From assembly GCF_000021925.1 (NCBI RefSeq), contig NC_011830.1, positions 1 to 64,000 on the forward strand: DNA of 64,000 bases, in the 5' to 3' direction. This document shows positions 1 to 8,874 of the stretch, in pieces. The notes under the pieces are model-generated. The model was given only the letters and a program-made list of their open reading frames with translations, had not been told where the DNA came from and did no database searches. Origin of the DNA: Desulfitobacterium hafniense DCB-2. GTDB taxonomy: Bacteria; Bacillota; Desulfitobacteriia; Desulfitobacteriales; Desulfitobacteriaceae. The first letter of the stretch is position 1. Every line of letters begins with the position of its first letter. The position numbers and the translations under genes were made by a program.

Positions 1-9
1 TTTATTGAG

Positions 10-41
10 TTATCCACAAATGTGTATAAGTTTGTGTATAA
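10..41. other. oriC, upstream DnaA-box cluster
   Basis: Three DnaA boxes lie just before dnaA: TTATCCACA at 10-18 and two reverse-orientation boxes TGTGTATAA at 21-29 and 33-41. With the second cluster between dnaA and dnaN this gives the bipartite origin layout known from Bacillus. More boxes may lie to the left of the window. Confidence 0.85.
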
Positions 42-92
42 CTTTTTTATTGTCATATTTTCAACATAATTAGACAAAGGGAGGTCCACTGA

Positions 93-1442
93 ATGCCACC
101 CCGTTCTCTACAAGTACTTTGGCAAGAAACTCTATCAAAACTGGAAAATGAACTTTCTAAACCAAGTTTTGAAACCTGGCTCAGTTCCACATACCTCCTT
201 GATATCGAAGGAGACACTCTGATCGTCAGCGTACCTAATGAATTTGCCAAGGATTGGCTGGAGAGCCGGTATGCCCCCATCATCCGCTCCACAGTTCAAT
301 CCATCCTTGGCCAATCCATGAATTTGCGCTTTCTTGTCACTTCAATCCATGAAACAACACAACCAGGAGACAATCAAAACAAAGCGTCTTCTAATTCTAA
401 AGCGGAACCCGCGGACAATAAAACCCTCAATTCAAAGTATACCTTTGACACCTTTGTCATCGGCAACAGCAACCGCTTTGCCCATGCCGCCGCCCTGGCT
501 GTGGCCGAGTCCCCCGCCCTGGCCTATAATCCGTTATTTATCTATGGCGGTGTCGGCTTAGGCAAGACCCACCTGATGCACGCTATCGGCAATGCGGTCA
601 TTCAACGCTCCCCCAGCACCAGGGTCCTTTATGTCTCCAGTGAAAAATTTACCAATGAACTCATTGAATCCATCCGTGATCAAAATCCCATTGAATTTCG
701 CAATCACTACCGCAATGTGGATATTTTGTTGATTGACGATATCCAATTTCTCGCCGGTAAAGAAGGTACCCAGGAGGAATTCTTCCATACCTTTAACGCC
801 CTCCATGATGCCAATAAGCAAATTATTATTTCCTCCGACCGTCCTCCCAAAGAAATCCCCACCCTTGAAGATCGCTTGCGTTCCCGTTTTGAATGGGGAT
901 TGATCACAGATATTCAACCGCCGGATTTGGAGACGCGCATCGCTATCCTGAGAAAAAAAGCCAAGCTGGAAAACCTGCAGGTGGCCAACGAAGTCATGGT
1001 CTATATCGCGGACAAAATTCACTCCAATATCAGAGAGCTGGAAGGCGCTTTGATCCGGGTCATGGCCGTAGGCTCCTTGACTTCCAATCCGATCACCGTT
1101 GAGACGGCAGCCGAAGCTCTTAAGGATATTATTCCCGTCAGCACTCCTAAAGAAATAACCATTGAAATGATTCAGCAAGCGGTGGCCGATTTTTATCATT
1201 TGTCTTTAGGTGAGTTTAAGGCCAAAAAGAGAACCCGGGCTGTGGCTTTTCCACGTCAAATCGCCATGTATTTATCCAGAGAACTTACCGACAACTCTTT
1301 GCCCAGAATTGGTGATGAGTTTGGAGGAAGAGATCATACCACCGTTCTCCATGCCTATGATAAAATCTCCGAGAGCCGCCAAAATGATCCTCTCCTGGAT
1401 AGGAAAATTAATGAAATCATTCAAATGATCCAATCCCTCTAA
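93..1442 (+). CDS. dnaA: Chromosomal replication initiator DnaA
   Basis: DnaA binds origin boxes as an ATP complex, melts the origin and loads the replicative helicase. The 449-residue protein has the usual length. Domain I is at about 1-80, followed by a short low-complexity linker (about 85-115). Walker A GGVGLGKT is at 152-159, Walker B ILLIDD at 211-216, and the domain IV box-binding signature RDHTTVLH is near 413-420. The ATG at 93 follows a GGGAGG ribosome site. DnaA boxes lie directly upstream and downstream, so autoregulation is likely. First gene of the origin block, followed by dnaN. Confidence 0.99.
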   Translation: MPPRSLQVLWQETLSKLENELSKPSFETWLSSTYLLDIEGDTLIVSVPNEFAKDWLESRYAPIIRSTVQSILGQSMNLRFLVTSIHETTQPGDNQNKASSNSKAEPADNKTLNSKYTFDTFVIGNSNRFAHAAALAVAESPALAYNPLFIYGGVGLGKTHLMHAIGNAVIQRSPSTRVLYVSSEKFTNELIESIRDQNPIEFRNHYRNVDILLIDDIQFLAGKEGTQEEFFHTFNALHDANKQIIISSDRPPKEIPTLEDRLRSRFEWGLITDIQPPDLETRIAILRKKAKLENLQVANEVMVYIADKIHSNIRELEGALIRVMAVGSLTSNPITVETAAEALKDIIPVSTPKEITIEMIQQAVADFYHLSLGEFKAKKRTRAVAFPRQIAMYLSRELTDNSLPRIGDEFGGRDHTTVLHAYDKISESRQNDPLLDRKINEIIQMIQSL

Positions 1443-1455
1443 TTGGGGTTATCTA

Positions 1456-1597
1456 TGTGTATAAAGTGTTCATCCTTTTGGGATAGATTTTATATAAAAA
1501 CGAGTTTGTTAACATGTGGATAAATTCAAGGATTAATTCACATGTTTTTACTCATTCCTAACCCGGCTCATCTGCCGGACAAGCTGCATTATCCACA
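1456..1597. other. oriC, dnaA-dnaN intergenic DnaA boxes
   Basis: The 255-bp gap between dnaA and dnaN holds DnaA-box matches TGTGTATAA (1456-1464), TGTGGATAA (1515-1523) and TTATCCACA (1589-1597). AT-rich sequence follows at about 1610-1645. The stretch around 1511-1545 also has an ACATGTGG/CACATGT inverted pair. This is the expected place for the unwinding element, but I could not compute melting energy. Confidence 0.85.
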
Positions 1598-1697
1598 TTG
1601 AGACAAGCTATAGTACTAATACGACTAAATTAATAGCTTATTATTGTTCCCCGCAAAATATTCCACTGTTGATAAGTTTTTTGAGGAGGCTGCTTTC

Positions 1698-2801
1698 ATG
1701 AAAATTTATTGCTCCAAGGACTCCCTGATTACGGGAGTGAATACTGTCCAAAAAGCAGTATCAAATAAAAACACCTTGCCTGTTCTGCAAGGAATTATGA
1801 TTAGAGCTGAAGGACAATCCTTGATCTTCGAAGCCACGGATTTAGAAATAGGGATCCGCTGCGTCGTTCCGGCTCAGGTAGAAAAAGAGGGAGTTGTGGT
1901 TCTTCCTTCCCGGCTTTTTTCTGATTTAGTGCGCAAGCTGCCCGACGTTCTGATTGAACTGGAGCTGCAAAACGATGTGATCAACATTCATTACAATGAA
2001 TCGGATTTATCCCTCAGAGGCTATGACCCGGAGGAATTTCCCTTATTACCGGATCTCTTTGATGCGGAAACCTTTAACTTACCTGTCTCCATCTTTAAAA
2101 CCATGATTAAACAGACTATTTTTGCCTGTTCTGCTGAAGAGAGCCGTCCTGTCTTTACAGGCTGCCTGCTCCAGATCGAAGATGGAAGCTTACGTTTAAT
2201 TGCTACAGATACCCATCGTCTGGCTTACCGGATTGCCGAAATTTCTAATCCTGAACAGATCAAGTTTCAGGGTATTATTCCCGCCAAGACCTTAGGGGAA
2301 ATTTATCGCTTGCTCAGGGATGAGGATGAGAATTTATTCATCCGCTTTAATCAAGCCCAAATCGTTTTTCAGTTTGGAGCTGTCCATCTCCTCTCCCGTT
2401 TGATTGAAGGACAATTCCCCAATTATAAACAAGTTATCCCCCAATCCTGCCAAACGAAGGTTTTATTATCAGCGCGGCTTTTCCAGGATTCTGTGGAAAG
2501 AGCTTCTTTGCTGGCCCGGGATGGGAGCCATACCAGTATTATCAAACTCTCAGTGGATACAGAGAGATTGTCCATTGATCAGACCTCGGAATTAGGTAAG
2601 ATATCCGAGCAGATGGAAGTAAAAAAAGAGGGCAATGACGTCAAGATTGCTTTTAACTCCAAATTTTTATTGGATGTGCTTAAAATTATTGATTCTGAAG
2701 AGATCGTTTTTGAATTGTCGGGTTCTTACAGCCCGGGAATCATTCGTCCCGTCGACGATCCCAACTATCTCTATCTTGCTTTGCCTGTGCGGACGTCTTA
2801 A
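1698..2801 (+). CDS. dnaN: DNA polymerase III beta sliding clamp
   Basis: The beta clamp is a ring-shaped homodimer that tethers DNA polymerase III and other proteins to DNA. The 367-residue product has the typical length and three-domain layout, starts MKIYCSKDSL and ends in the usual C-terminal form (LALPVRTS). I place the start at ATG 1698 rather than at an in-frame ATG 54 bases upstream, because GAGGAGG lies at the right distance before 1698 and family members begin with this segment. recF follows 14 bp downstream, so the two are probably co-transcribed. Confidence 0.98.
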   Translation: MKIYCSKDSLITGVNTVQKAVSNKNTLPVLQGIMIRAEGQSLIFEATDLEIGIRCVVPAQVEKEGVVVLPSRLFSDLVRKLPDVLIELELQNDVINIHYNESDLSLRGYDPEEFPLLPDLFDAETFNLPVSIFKTMIKQTIFACSAEESRPVFTGCLLQIEDGSLRLIATDTHRLAYRIAEISNPEQIKFQGIIPAKTLGEIYRLLRDEDENLFIRFNQAQIVFQFGAVHLLSRLIEGQFPNYKQVIPQSCQTKVLLSARLFQDSVERASLLARDGSHTSIIKLSVDTERLSIDQTSELGKISEQMEVKKEGNDVKIAFNSKFLLDVLKIIDSEEIVFELSGSYSPGIIRPVDDPNYLYLALPVRTS

Positions 2802-2815
2802 GCCGGCTGACCACC

Positions 2816-3913
2816 ATGGAAATAAAATGGCTGCATTTAAAGTCTTTTCGAAATTATCAGGATCAGGAAGTGGATTTTCGGCCAGGTTTAACCATCCTGC
2901 AAGGAGAAAATGGACAAGGAAAGACCAATATCCTGGAAGGTATTTATTATCTTTTAACTGGAAAGTCTTACCGTGTCCATCGGGAGCAGGAACTGGCCCG
3001 CTGGGGAGAGAATGAATTCCACCTCTACGGCGATTTCATCGTGCAGCGGCGCAAACTGCGTTTAGAAAGCCATTATCAGGACAAAAGAAAAATTATTAAG
3101 ATCAATCAAATTCCTTGTCGAAAATTATCAGAATATGTCGGGACCATTAATGTGGTTTTTTTTTCACCGGACGATCTGGTGATGGTCAAAGGCGGGCCGG
3201 CTGAGCGGAGACGCTTTTTAGATTTACATATTGCTCAGCACCACTCCAAGCATATTCAGCTCCTTAATGCCTATAACAAGGTGCTTCAGCAAAAAAATGC
3301 CCTCCTGAAACAGGGACAGGGAGGGAGCAAAAGTCAGATTGCTCAGATTGAACTGTGGAATGAACAAATCCTCCGGATTGGCTCGGAAATTATCAGGAAT
3401 CGTTGGGAATTTACCGGTCTGCTTTCCCGAAAAGGCCAGGAAATCTATGGGCAGATTTCTTCGGGGAAAGAAGAGCTGACCATGGACTATCATGCCCTGG
3501 GAAAAAATAATCTGGAGGAAGCTTTGGCCGCATTTCCCAAGCTCCTGGCAGAAAAGATGTCTTTGGAAATGGAAAGAAAGATGGTTTTGATCGGACCTCA
3601 TCGGGACGACATTCTTTTTAAGCTCAATGAGCGTTCGGCCCGCCTTTATGGCTCTCAAGGGCAGCAGCGTTCGATTGTTTTAAGCACCAAATTAGCGGAA
3701 CTGGAAGTGATCCGCCAGGAAAAAGGCGACTATCCCTTGCTTTTACTGGATGATGTATTGTCTGAATTGGATCGATTCAGGAGAGACTATCTATTAGACT
3801 ATACAAAATCCTTGCAGCAAACCATTATGACCATGACCAGTGCGGAAACCCTGACGCAAAGGGCATCCTTATTGCTCAAAGTAGAAAAAGGGCAGATTGG
3901 GAGGATTGAATAA
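2816..3913 (+). CDS. recF: DNA repair and recombination protein RecF
   Basis: RecF is an SMC-like ATPase that with RecO and RecR loads RecA at gaps. Walker A GENGQGKT is at 30-37, and the Walker B/D-loop segment LLLLDDVLSELD is at about 308-319. The 365-residue length is normal. The start at ATG 2816 lies 14 bp after the dnaN stop and has only a weak ribosome site, which suggests translational coupling to dnaN. remB follows after 3 bp. Confidence 0.98.
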   Translation: MEIKWLHLKSFRNYQDQEVDFRPGLTILQGENGQGKTNILEGIYYLLTGKSYRVHREQELARWGENEFHLYGDFIVQRRKLRLESHYQDKRKIIKINQIPCRKLSEYVGTINVVFFSPDDLVMVKGGPAERRRFLDLHIAQHHSKHIQLLNAYNKVLQQKNALLKQGQGGSKSQIAQIELWNEQILRIGSEIIRNRWEFTGLLSRKGQEIYGQISSGKEELTMDYHALGKNNLEEALAAFPKLLAEKMSLEMERKMVLIGPHRDDILFKLNERSARLYGSQGQQRSIVLSTKLAELEVIRQEKGDYPLLLLDDVLSELDRFRRDYLLDYTKSLQQTIMTMTSAETLTQRASLLLKVEKGQIGRIE

Positions 3914-3916
3914 TTC

Positions 3917-4174
3917 ATGTTTTTACATTTAGGCGGCGATATCTTGATTAATCAGGAAAAGATCATTGCTATTCTGGATTTGGAGACGGCGATGAGAAAT
4001 TCAACTTCAGAGAATTTTTTAAATAAAATTAAAGAAAAACAAAAAATAAATTATATATCCGAAAAAGGTAAAGAAAAATCTTTAATTATTGCCAGCGACG
4101 GCAACTATTTTTCCCCTATCTCATCAAGCACCTTATTAAAGCGATCCAGCTCCGCGATCATCGGTGAAGAATAG
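3917..4174 (+). CDS. remB: RemB-like regulatory protein (DUF370, YaaB)
   Basis: This 85-residue protein begins MFLHLGGDILINQEKIIAIL, which matches the DUF370/RemB family. In Bacillus subtilis remB (yaaB) occupies the same place between recF and gyrB. RemB is described there as a positive regulator of biofilm matrix genes, working with RemA; the role in this organism is unknown. The C-terminal half (residues about 55-85) looks less conserved. The gene follows recF by 3 bp with no separate strong ribosome site, so it is probably translated from the recF message. A hairpin follows the stop. Confidence 0.85.
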   Translation: MFLHLGGDILINQEKIIAILDLETAMRNSTSENFLNKIKEKQKINYISEKGKEKSLIIASDGNYFSPISSSTLLKRSSSAIIGEE

Positions 4175-4185
4175 GCAGGATCAAG

Positions 4186-4219
4186 AAGAAACCTCTCTAA
4201 GTCTGCAGTGAGGTTTCTT
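4186..4219 (+). terminator. Probable terminator after remB
   Basis: Ten-base arms AAGAAACCTC (4186-4195) and GAGGTTTCTT (4210-4219) form a perfect stem with a 14-nt loop, followed by a short T-containing stretch. It ends the dnaN-recF-remB unit before the gyrB promoter. The T-tract is weak. Confidence 0.6.
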
Positions 4220-4240
4220 TGATTGTGTTAGCCTGGGATA

Positions 4241-4279
4241 AATCCTTTATTTGAATAAAGGATTGAAAGGTCGTATAAT
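4241..4279 (+). promoter_or_regulatory. gyrB promoter with overlapping perfect palindrome
   Basis: A sigma-A type promoter is visible: -35 TTGAAT (4251-4256), 17-bp spacer, -10 TATAAT (4274-4279). The -35 sits inside a 24-bp palindrome at 4241-4264 with 11-bp perfect arms around a TG centre (left arm AATCCTTTATT). That position fits a repressor operator. A short hairpin function in RNA is a weaker alternative because the palindrome lies upstream of the predicted transcription start. Confidence 0.75.
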
Positions 4280-4325
4280 TAAAAGGTTAGCTGTATAAGT
4301 AGAGGGAATTTGGGAGGGATCAGCT

Positions 4326-6260
4326 TTGCAAGAAAAAGCCGAAATCAAGGAGACTATTCCAACCAATGATTATAATGCAGGGCAGATTGAGGTCCTTGAA
4401 GGTTTAGAAGCGGTCAGAAAAAGACCGGGGATGTATATCGGTTCCACAAGTCTGCGCGGTTTGCATCATTTGGTCTATGAAATCGTGGATAATAGTATCG
4501 ACGAGGCTTTGGCCGGTTACTGCGATACCATTGAAGTCACGATCCATAAAGATAACAGCATCTCCGTGGTGGATAATGGCCGGGGGATTCCGGTGGATAT
4601 TCATCCTAAATTAGGCAAGCCGGCTGTTGAGGTGGCTTTAACGGTGCTCCATGCCGGAGGAAAATTCAGCGGCAGCGCTTATAAAGTATCCGGGGGACTC
4701 CACGGCGTGGGGATGAGCGTGGTCAATGCTTTATCCACCTGGCTCCATGTGGAGGTCAGGAAAGACGGGAATATTTATCATCAGGAGTTTATGCGGGGTA
4801 AAACCAAGACAGAACTGGCGGTGATTGGTCAGGTGGATCCCAATCAGACCGGAACCACCATTACCTTTTCTCCCGATCCGGAAATTTTCGAGGATACCGT
4901 GTTCCTCTTTGATACTTTAGCTCACCGTCTTCGTGAACTTTCTTTCTTGAATAAAAAGGTATCGATTACCTTGATCGATGCCAGAGAAGACAAGAAAGAA
5001 GTTTACTATCATACCGGCGGCATCTACGATTTTGTCAAGTATATCAACCGTTCCAAAGAATCTCTTCATCCTGAACCCATTTACTTTGAAGCAGAAAAGG
5101 ATGGGGTCCAGGTTGAAGTATCCATGCAATATAATGACGGCTATGTGGAAAATCTTTTTTCTTATGCCAATAATATTCATACCCATGAAGGGGGCACCCA
5201 CGAATCCGGCTTTAAAGCGGCTCTGACCCGGGTGGCCAATGATTATGCCCGGAAAAACAATATCCTGAAAGCCAACGAAGCCAACCTATCGGGAGAAGAT
5301 ATCCGGGAAGGTTTGACCGCCGTGATCTCGGTAAAAGTTCCTGAACCCCAGTTCGAAGGTCAAACCAAGACCAAGTTGGGGAATTCGGAAATTCGTTCGA
5401 TTGTGGATTCCATCACCGGAGAAGGCTTATCGGCGTTTTTTGAGGAAAACCCCGCCATAGGCAAGAAAGTCATTGAAAAATCCATTCAGGCTTCCCGGGC
5501 CCGGGAAGCAGCCCGCAAAGCCAGGGAATTAACCCGGCGCAAAAGCGCTCTGGAAGTCAGCGCTTTGCCGGGGAAATTAGCCGATTGCTCCTGGAAAGAA
5601 GCAGAGCTTTGTGAGATGTATATCGTGGAGGGTGACAGTGCGGGAGGTTCGGCCAAGCAAGGCCGGGATCGTCGTTTTCAGGCTATTCTGCCCCTGCGCG
5701 GCAAAATTCTCAATGTGGAAAAAGCCCGTTTGGATCGGATTTTAGGCAATGCTGAGATCAGAGCCATGATCACAGCCATGGGTACGGGGATTTCCGAGGA
5801 TTTTGATATTGAAAAAGCCCGCTATCATAAATTAGTGATCATGACCGATGCCGATGTGGATGGTGCTCATATCCGGATTTTGCTCCTGACCTTCTTCTTC
5901 CGCTATATGAAGCCTTTGCTTGAGAACAATTATGTCTATATTGCCCAGCCCCCTCTGTTTAAAGTGAAGAAGGGGAAGGATATCCATTATGTCTACAGCA
6001 ATGAAGAGTTAGCCAAGCTGCAGGATGAGATCGGCCGCGATCGGGTGGAAATTCAGCGCTACAAAGGTTTAGGGGAAATGAATGCGGAACAGCTTTGGGA
6101 AACCACTATGGATCCGGCCAAAAGAACTATTCTGCAGGTGACCATGGAAGATGCCATTAAAGCGGACGAGCTCTTTACCATTCTCATGGGTGATGTGGTG
6201 GAACCAAGGCGTGAATTCATCCAGGATAATGCACAATATGTCCGTAATCTGGACGTCTAA
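4326..6260 (+). CDS. gyrB: DNA gyrase subunit B
   Basis: GyrB is the ATPase subunit of gyrase, which introduces negative supercoils together with GyrA. The 644-residue protein has the GHKL ATPase domain (about 1-230, with the VVDNGRGIPVDIH segment), transducer domain, and a TOPRIM domain with EGDSAGG near residue 435 and the metal-binding DADVDG near 507. The start is TTG at 4326, with GGGAGGGAT just upstream and no in-frame ATG that suits family alignment. gyrA follows 13 bp downstream. Confidence 0.98.
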   Translation: MQEKAEIKETIPTNDYNAGQIEVLEGLEAVRKRPGMYIGSTSLRGLHHLVYEIVDNSIDEALAGYCDTIEVTIHKDNSISVVDNGRGIPVDIHPKLGKPAVEVALTVLHAGGKFSGSAYKVSGGLHGVGMSVVNALSTWLHVEVRKDGNIYHQEFMRGKTKTELAVIGQVDPNQTGTTITFSPDPEIFEDTVFLFDTLAHRLRELSFLNKKVSITLIDAREDKKEVYYHTGGIYDFVKYINRSKESLHPEPIYFEAEKDGVQVEVSMQYNDGYVENLFSYANNIHTHEGGTHESGFKAALTRVANDYARKNNILKANEANLSGEDIREGLTAVISVKVPEPQFEGQTKTKLGNSEIRSIVDSITGEGLSAFFEENPAIGKKVIEKSIQASRAREAARKARELTRRKSALEVSALPGKLADCSWKEAELCEMYIVEGDSAGGSAKQGRDRRFQAILPLRGKILNVEKARLDRILGNAEIRAMITAMGTGISEDFDIEKARYHKLVIMTDADVDGAHIRILLLTFFFRYMKPLLENNYVYIAQPPLFKVKKGKDIHYVYSNEELAKLQDEIGRDRVEIQRYKGLGEMNAEQLWETTMDPAKRTILQVTMEDAIKADELFTILMGDVVEPRREFIQDNAQYVRNLDV

Positions 6261-6273
6261 GGGAGGATAGCAC

Positions 6274-8760
6274 ATGTCGACTGAAATTCAGGGAGGAAAG
6301 ATTCTCCCTATCGAAATATCGGAGGAACTAAAAAAATCCTTTATCGATTATTCCATGAGTGTTATCGTCAGCCGGGCTTTGCCGGATGTACGGGATGGTT
6401 TAAAACCGGTTCATCGCCGCATTATCTACACCTTGCATGAATTGGGGATGACTCCTAATAAGCCTTACAGCAAATCCGCCCGTCTGGTAGGGGATTGCAT
6501 GGGGAAATTCCACCCCCATGGGGATTCCTCCATCTATGATGCGGTGGTTCGCTTGGCTCAGGATTTTTCCACCCGTTATCCCTTGATCGACGGACATGGC
6601 AACTTTGGCTCGGTTGACGGTGACTCAGCTGCGGCCATGCGTTATACGGAAGCAAGAATGGCTAAAATCACTCAATATATGCTGGCCGATATCGATAAGG
6701 ATACCGTGGATTTTCAGCCCAACTATGATGAGCGGGAACAAGAGCCCAAGGTGATGCCGGCCAAATTCCCCAATCTCTTGGTCAACGGTTCGGCGGGCAT
6801 TGCGGTGGGGATGGCTACCAATATCCCTCCCCATAATCTCACCGAAGTGATTGAAGGAACGATTGCTCAGATCGATAATCCCGAGATCGAGATCAAAGAA
6901 CTGATGAACTATATCAAGGGACCTGATTTTCCTACCGGCGCCTCCATTATGGGAACGGAAGGGATTATCTCGGCTTACCGGACCGGTAAAGGCAGCTTTA
7001 GGACCCGTGCCAAAGCCCATGTTGAGGAGATGGAGAAATCCGGCAAAATGCGGATTATCGTGACCGAGATTCCTTATATGGTGAATAAGGCCCGCTTGGT
7101 TGAAAAAATTGCTGAATTGGTTCGGGAGAAAAGGATCGAAGGCATTACGGATCTCCGGGATGAATCGGACCGGACCGGGATGCGGATTGTCATGGAACTG
7201 CGCCGGGACGTCAATCCTCAGGTCCTTCTCAATCAGCTCTATAAGCATACTCAGATGGAAGAAAGCTTCGGGGTTAATATTTTAGCCTTAGTGGACGGTC
7301 AGCCTAAAGTTCTCAATCTTAAACAAATCATTCATTACTTTATTGAACACCAAAAAGATGTGATTGTGCGCAGAACCCGCTTTGAGCTGAATAAAGCCGA
7401 AGCTGAAGCCCATATTTTAGAGGGCTTGAGAATAGCCCTGGATTATATCGATGAAGTGATCAGTATTATCCGGACTTCCGCTGATGAGCAGAGCGCCAAG
7501 GATAACTTAATGTCCCGTTTCGGACTGAGCGATAAGCAGTCTCAGGCCATTGTGGATATGCGCCTGAAGCGGCTGACCGGCTTGGAACGTGAGAAGATCG
7601 AAGAGCAGTATCAAAAAATTCAGGAGACCATTGCTTATTTAAAAGCAGTTCTCAATTCAGAGCAAATGGTGCTCAATATTATTAAGCAGGAACTGCAAGA
7701 GGTCAAAGAAAAATTCGGCGATGAACGGCGCACGGAAATTTCCTTTGATGCCACCCATATGAACATCGAGGATCTAATCGATGATGAAGAAGTGGTCATC
7801 ACCATGTCCCACAGGGGGTATATCAAGAGAATGCCTCTGAATACCTACAAAAGCCAGCGGCGCGGGGGTAAAGGAGTTCATGGCATGGCCACCCGGGAAG
7901 AGGATTTCGTGGAGAAGATCTTTACCACCTCCACCCATCAATATATTCTCTTCTTTACCACCCGGGGCAAGGTGTATCGCTTAAAGGCTCATGAAATTCC
8001 CGAAGCAGGCCGGACAGGAAAAGGAACGGCACTTGTCAATCTCCTGAGTATCAATCCCAGTGAAGAAAAGATCACCGCCGTTTTGTCCATCAGAAAGTAT
8101 AATGAGGATTTTCATCTCTTTATGGCTACCAGGAAGGGGATTGTCAAGAAGACCCTGCTCAAGGAGTATGACTCACCCCGCAAGGATGGCTTGATTGCTA
8201 TCAGCTTAAGCGGTGATGATGAACTGATTGACGTCCGTTTAACCAAGCCTGATGAGCATATCATCATAGCGACTAAAAATGGTTTATGTATTCGCTTCCT
8301 GGAGTCTGATGTACGTCAAATGGGCAGAACCGCTCATGGAGTCAAAGGGATTTCTTTGGAAAAAGAGGATCTTGTGGTGAGTATGGATGTAATCTATGAG
8401 GAAGAAGCGGAAATACTATCCATGACCGAGCTGGGCTTCTCCAAGCGGACCAGTCTCTCCGAGTATAGAGTGCAAGGACGGGGCGGCAAGGGCATCATTG
8501 CCACCAAGCTCAATGCTAAAACAGGTAAACTGGTGGGGCTGAAGGTGATGAGACCTGAAAACGATATGATGATCATCACTGAAGACGGAATTATTATCCG
8601 CCAGGAAGTGTCCGGCATTTCCAAACAAGGCCGTTCAGCCCAGGGAGTTATGGCCATGAGAATCGGTGAAAGCAAAGTGGTGGCCATTGCCGTCGTTGAC
8701 AATAAAGAAGATGCTGAGGAATCAGATTTAGAATTAGTAGAAATAGAATCTGAGGAATAA
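6274..8760 (+). CDS. gyrA: DNA gyrase subunit A
   Basis: GyrA is the DNA-cleaving and strand-passing subunit of gyrase. The 828-residue length is typical. The catalytic tyrosine is Tyr124 in AAMRYTEARM. The quinolone-resistance region HPHGDSSIYD has Ser at residue 85, the usual sensitive-type residue. The C-terminal beta-pinwheel begins near 510, and a gyrase-box motif QRRGGKG (about 529-535) supports gyrase rather than topoisomerase IV. ATG 6274 follows GGGAGGA. It forms an operon with gyrB. The C-terminal tail is acidic. Confidence 0.98.
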   Translation: MSTEIQGGKILPIEISEELKKSFIDYSMSVIVSRALPDVRDGLKPVHRRIIYTLHELGMTPNKPYSKSARLVGDCMGKFHPHGDSSIYDAVVRLAQDFSTRYPLIDGHGNFGSVDGDSAAAMRYTEARMAKITQYMLADIDKDTVDFQPNYDEREQEPKVMPAKFPNLLVNGSAGIAVGMATNIPPHNLTEVIEGTIAQIDNPEIEIKELMNYIKGPDFPTGASIMGTEGIISAYRTGKGSFRTRAKAHVEEMEKSGKMRIIVTEIPYMVNKARLVEKIAELVREKRIEGITDLRDESDRTGMRIVMELRRDVNPQVLLNQLYKHTQMEESFGVNILALVDGQPKVLNLKQIIHYFIEHQKDVIVRRTRFELNKAEAEAHILEGLRIALDYIDEVISIIRTSADEQSAKDNLMSRFGLSDKQSQAIVDMRLKRLTGLEREKIEEQYQKIQETIAYLKAVLNSEQMVLNIIKQELQEVKEKFGDERRTEISFDATHMNIEDLIDDEEVVITMSHRGYIKRMPLNTYKSQRRGGKGVHGMATREEDFVEKIFTTSTHQYILFFTTRGKVYRLKAHEIPEAGRTGKGTALVNLLSINPSEEKITAVLSIRKYNEDFHLFMATRKGIVKKTLLKEYDSPRKDGLIAISLSGDDELIDVRLTKPDEHIIIATKNGLCIRFLESDVRQMGRTAHGVKGISLEKEDLVVSMDVIYEEEAEILSMTELGFSKRTSLSEYRVQGRGGKGIIATKLNAKTGKLVGLKVMRPENDMMIITEDGIIIRQEVSGISKQGRSAQGVMAMRIGESKVVAIAVVDNKEDAEESDLELVEIESEE

Positions 8761-8821
8761 TCTCAATATAATATAAGGCCAGTGTTTTTAAATAGGGACC
8801 GTCTCACTGTGCAGAGAGTCA

Positions 8822-8851
8822 GTACTCTGTACCGCCTATGGTAAAGAGTAC
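8822..8851 (+). other. Leader hairpin before the PdxT-like gene
   Basis: In the 114-bp gap after gyrA, arms GTACTCT (8822-8828) and AGAGTAC (8845-8851) pair, with an inner TACC/GGTA stem (8830-8833 with 8840-8843) and a 6-nt loop. No T-run follows, so it is not a standard terminator. It lies 23 bp before the ATG of the next gene. Confidence 0.5.
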
Positions 8852-8874
8852 GAGCAGAATGGGGCTGATTATCC

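Noticed and set aside
558..1199. Minus-strand open frame inside dnaA (about 213 codons)
   Set aside because: Antisense shadow of dnaA without ribosome site or recognisable product.
8761..8874. Possible T-box before the PdxT-like gene/serS
   Set aside because: Only a GTACCGC fragment is present; the AGGGTGG-ACCGCG core, specifier stem and terminator are absent.
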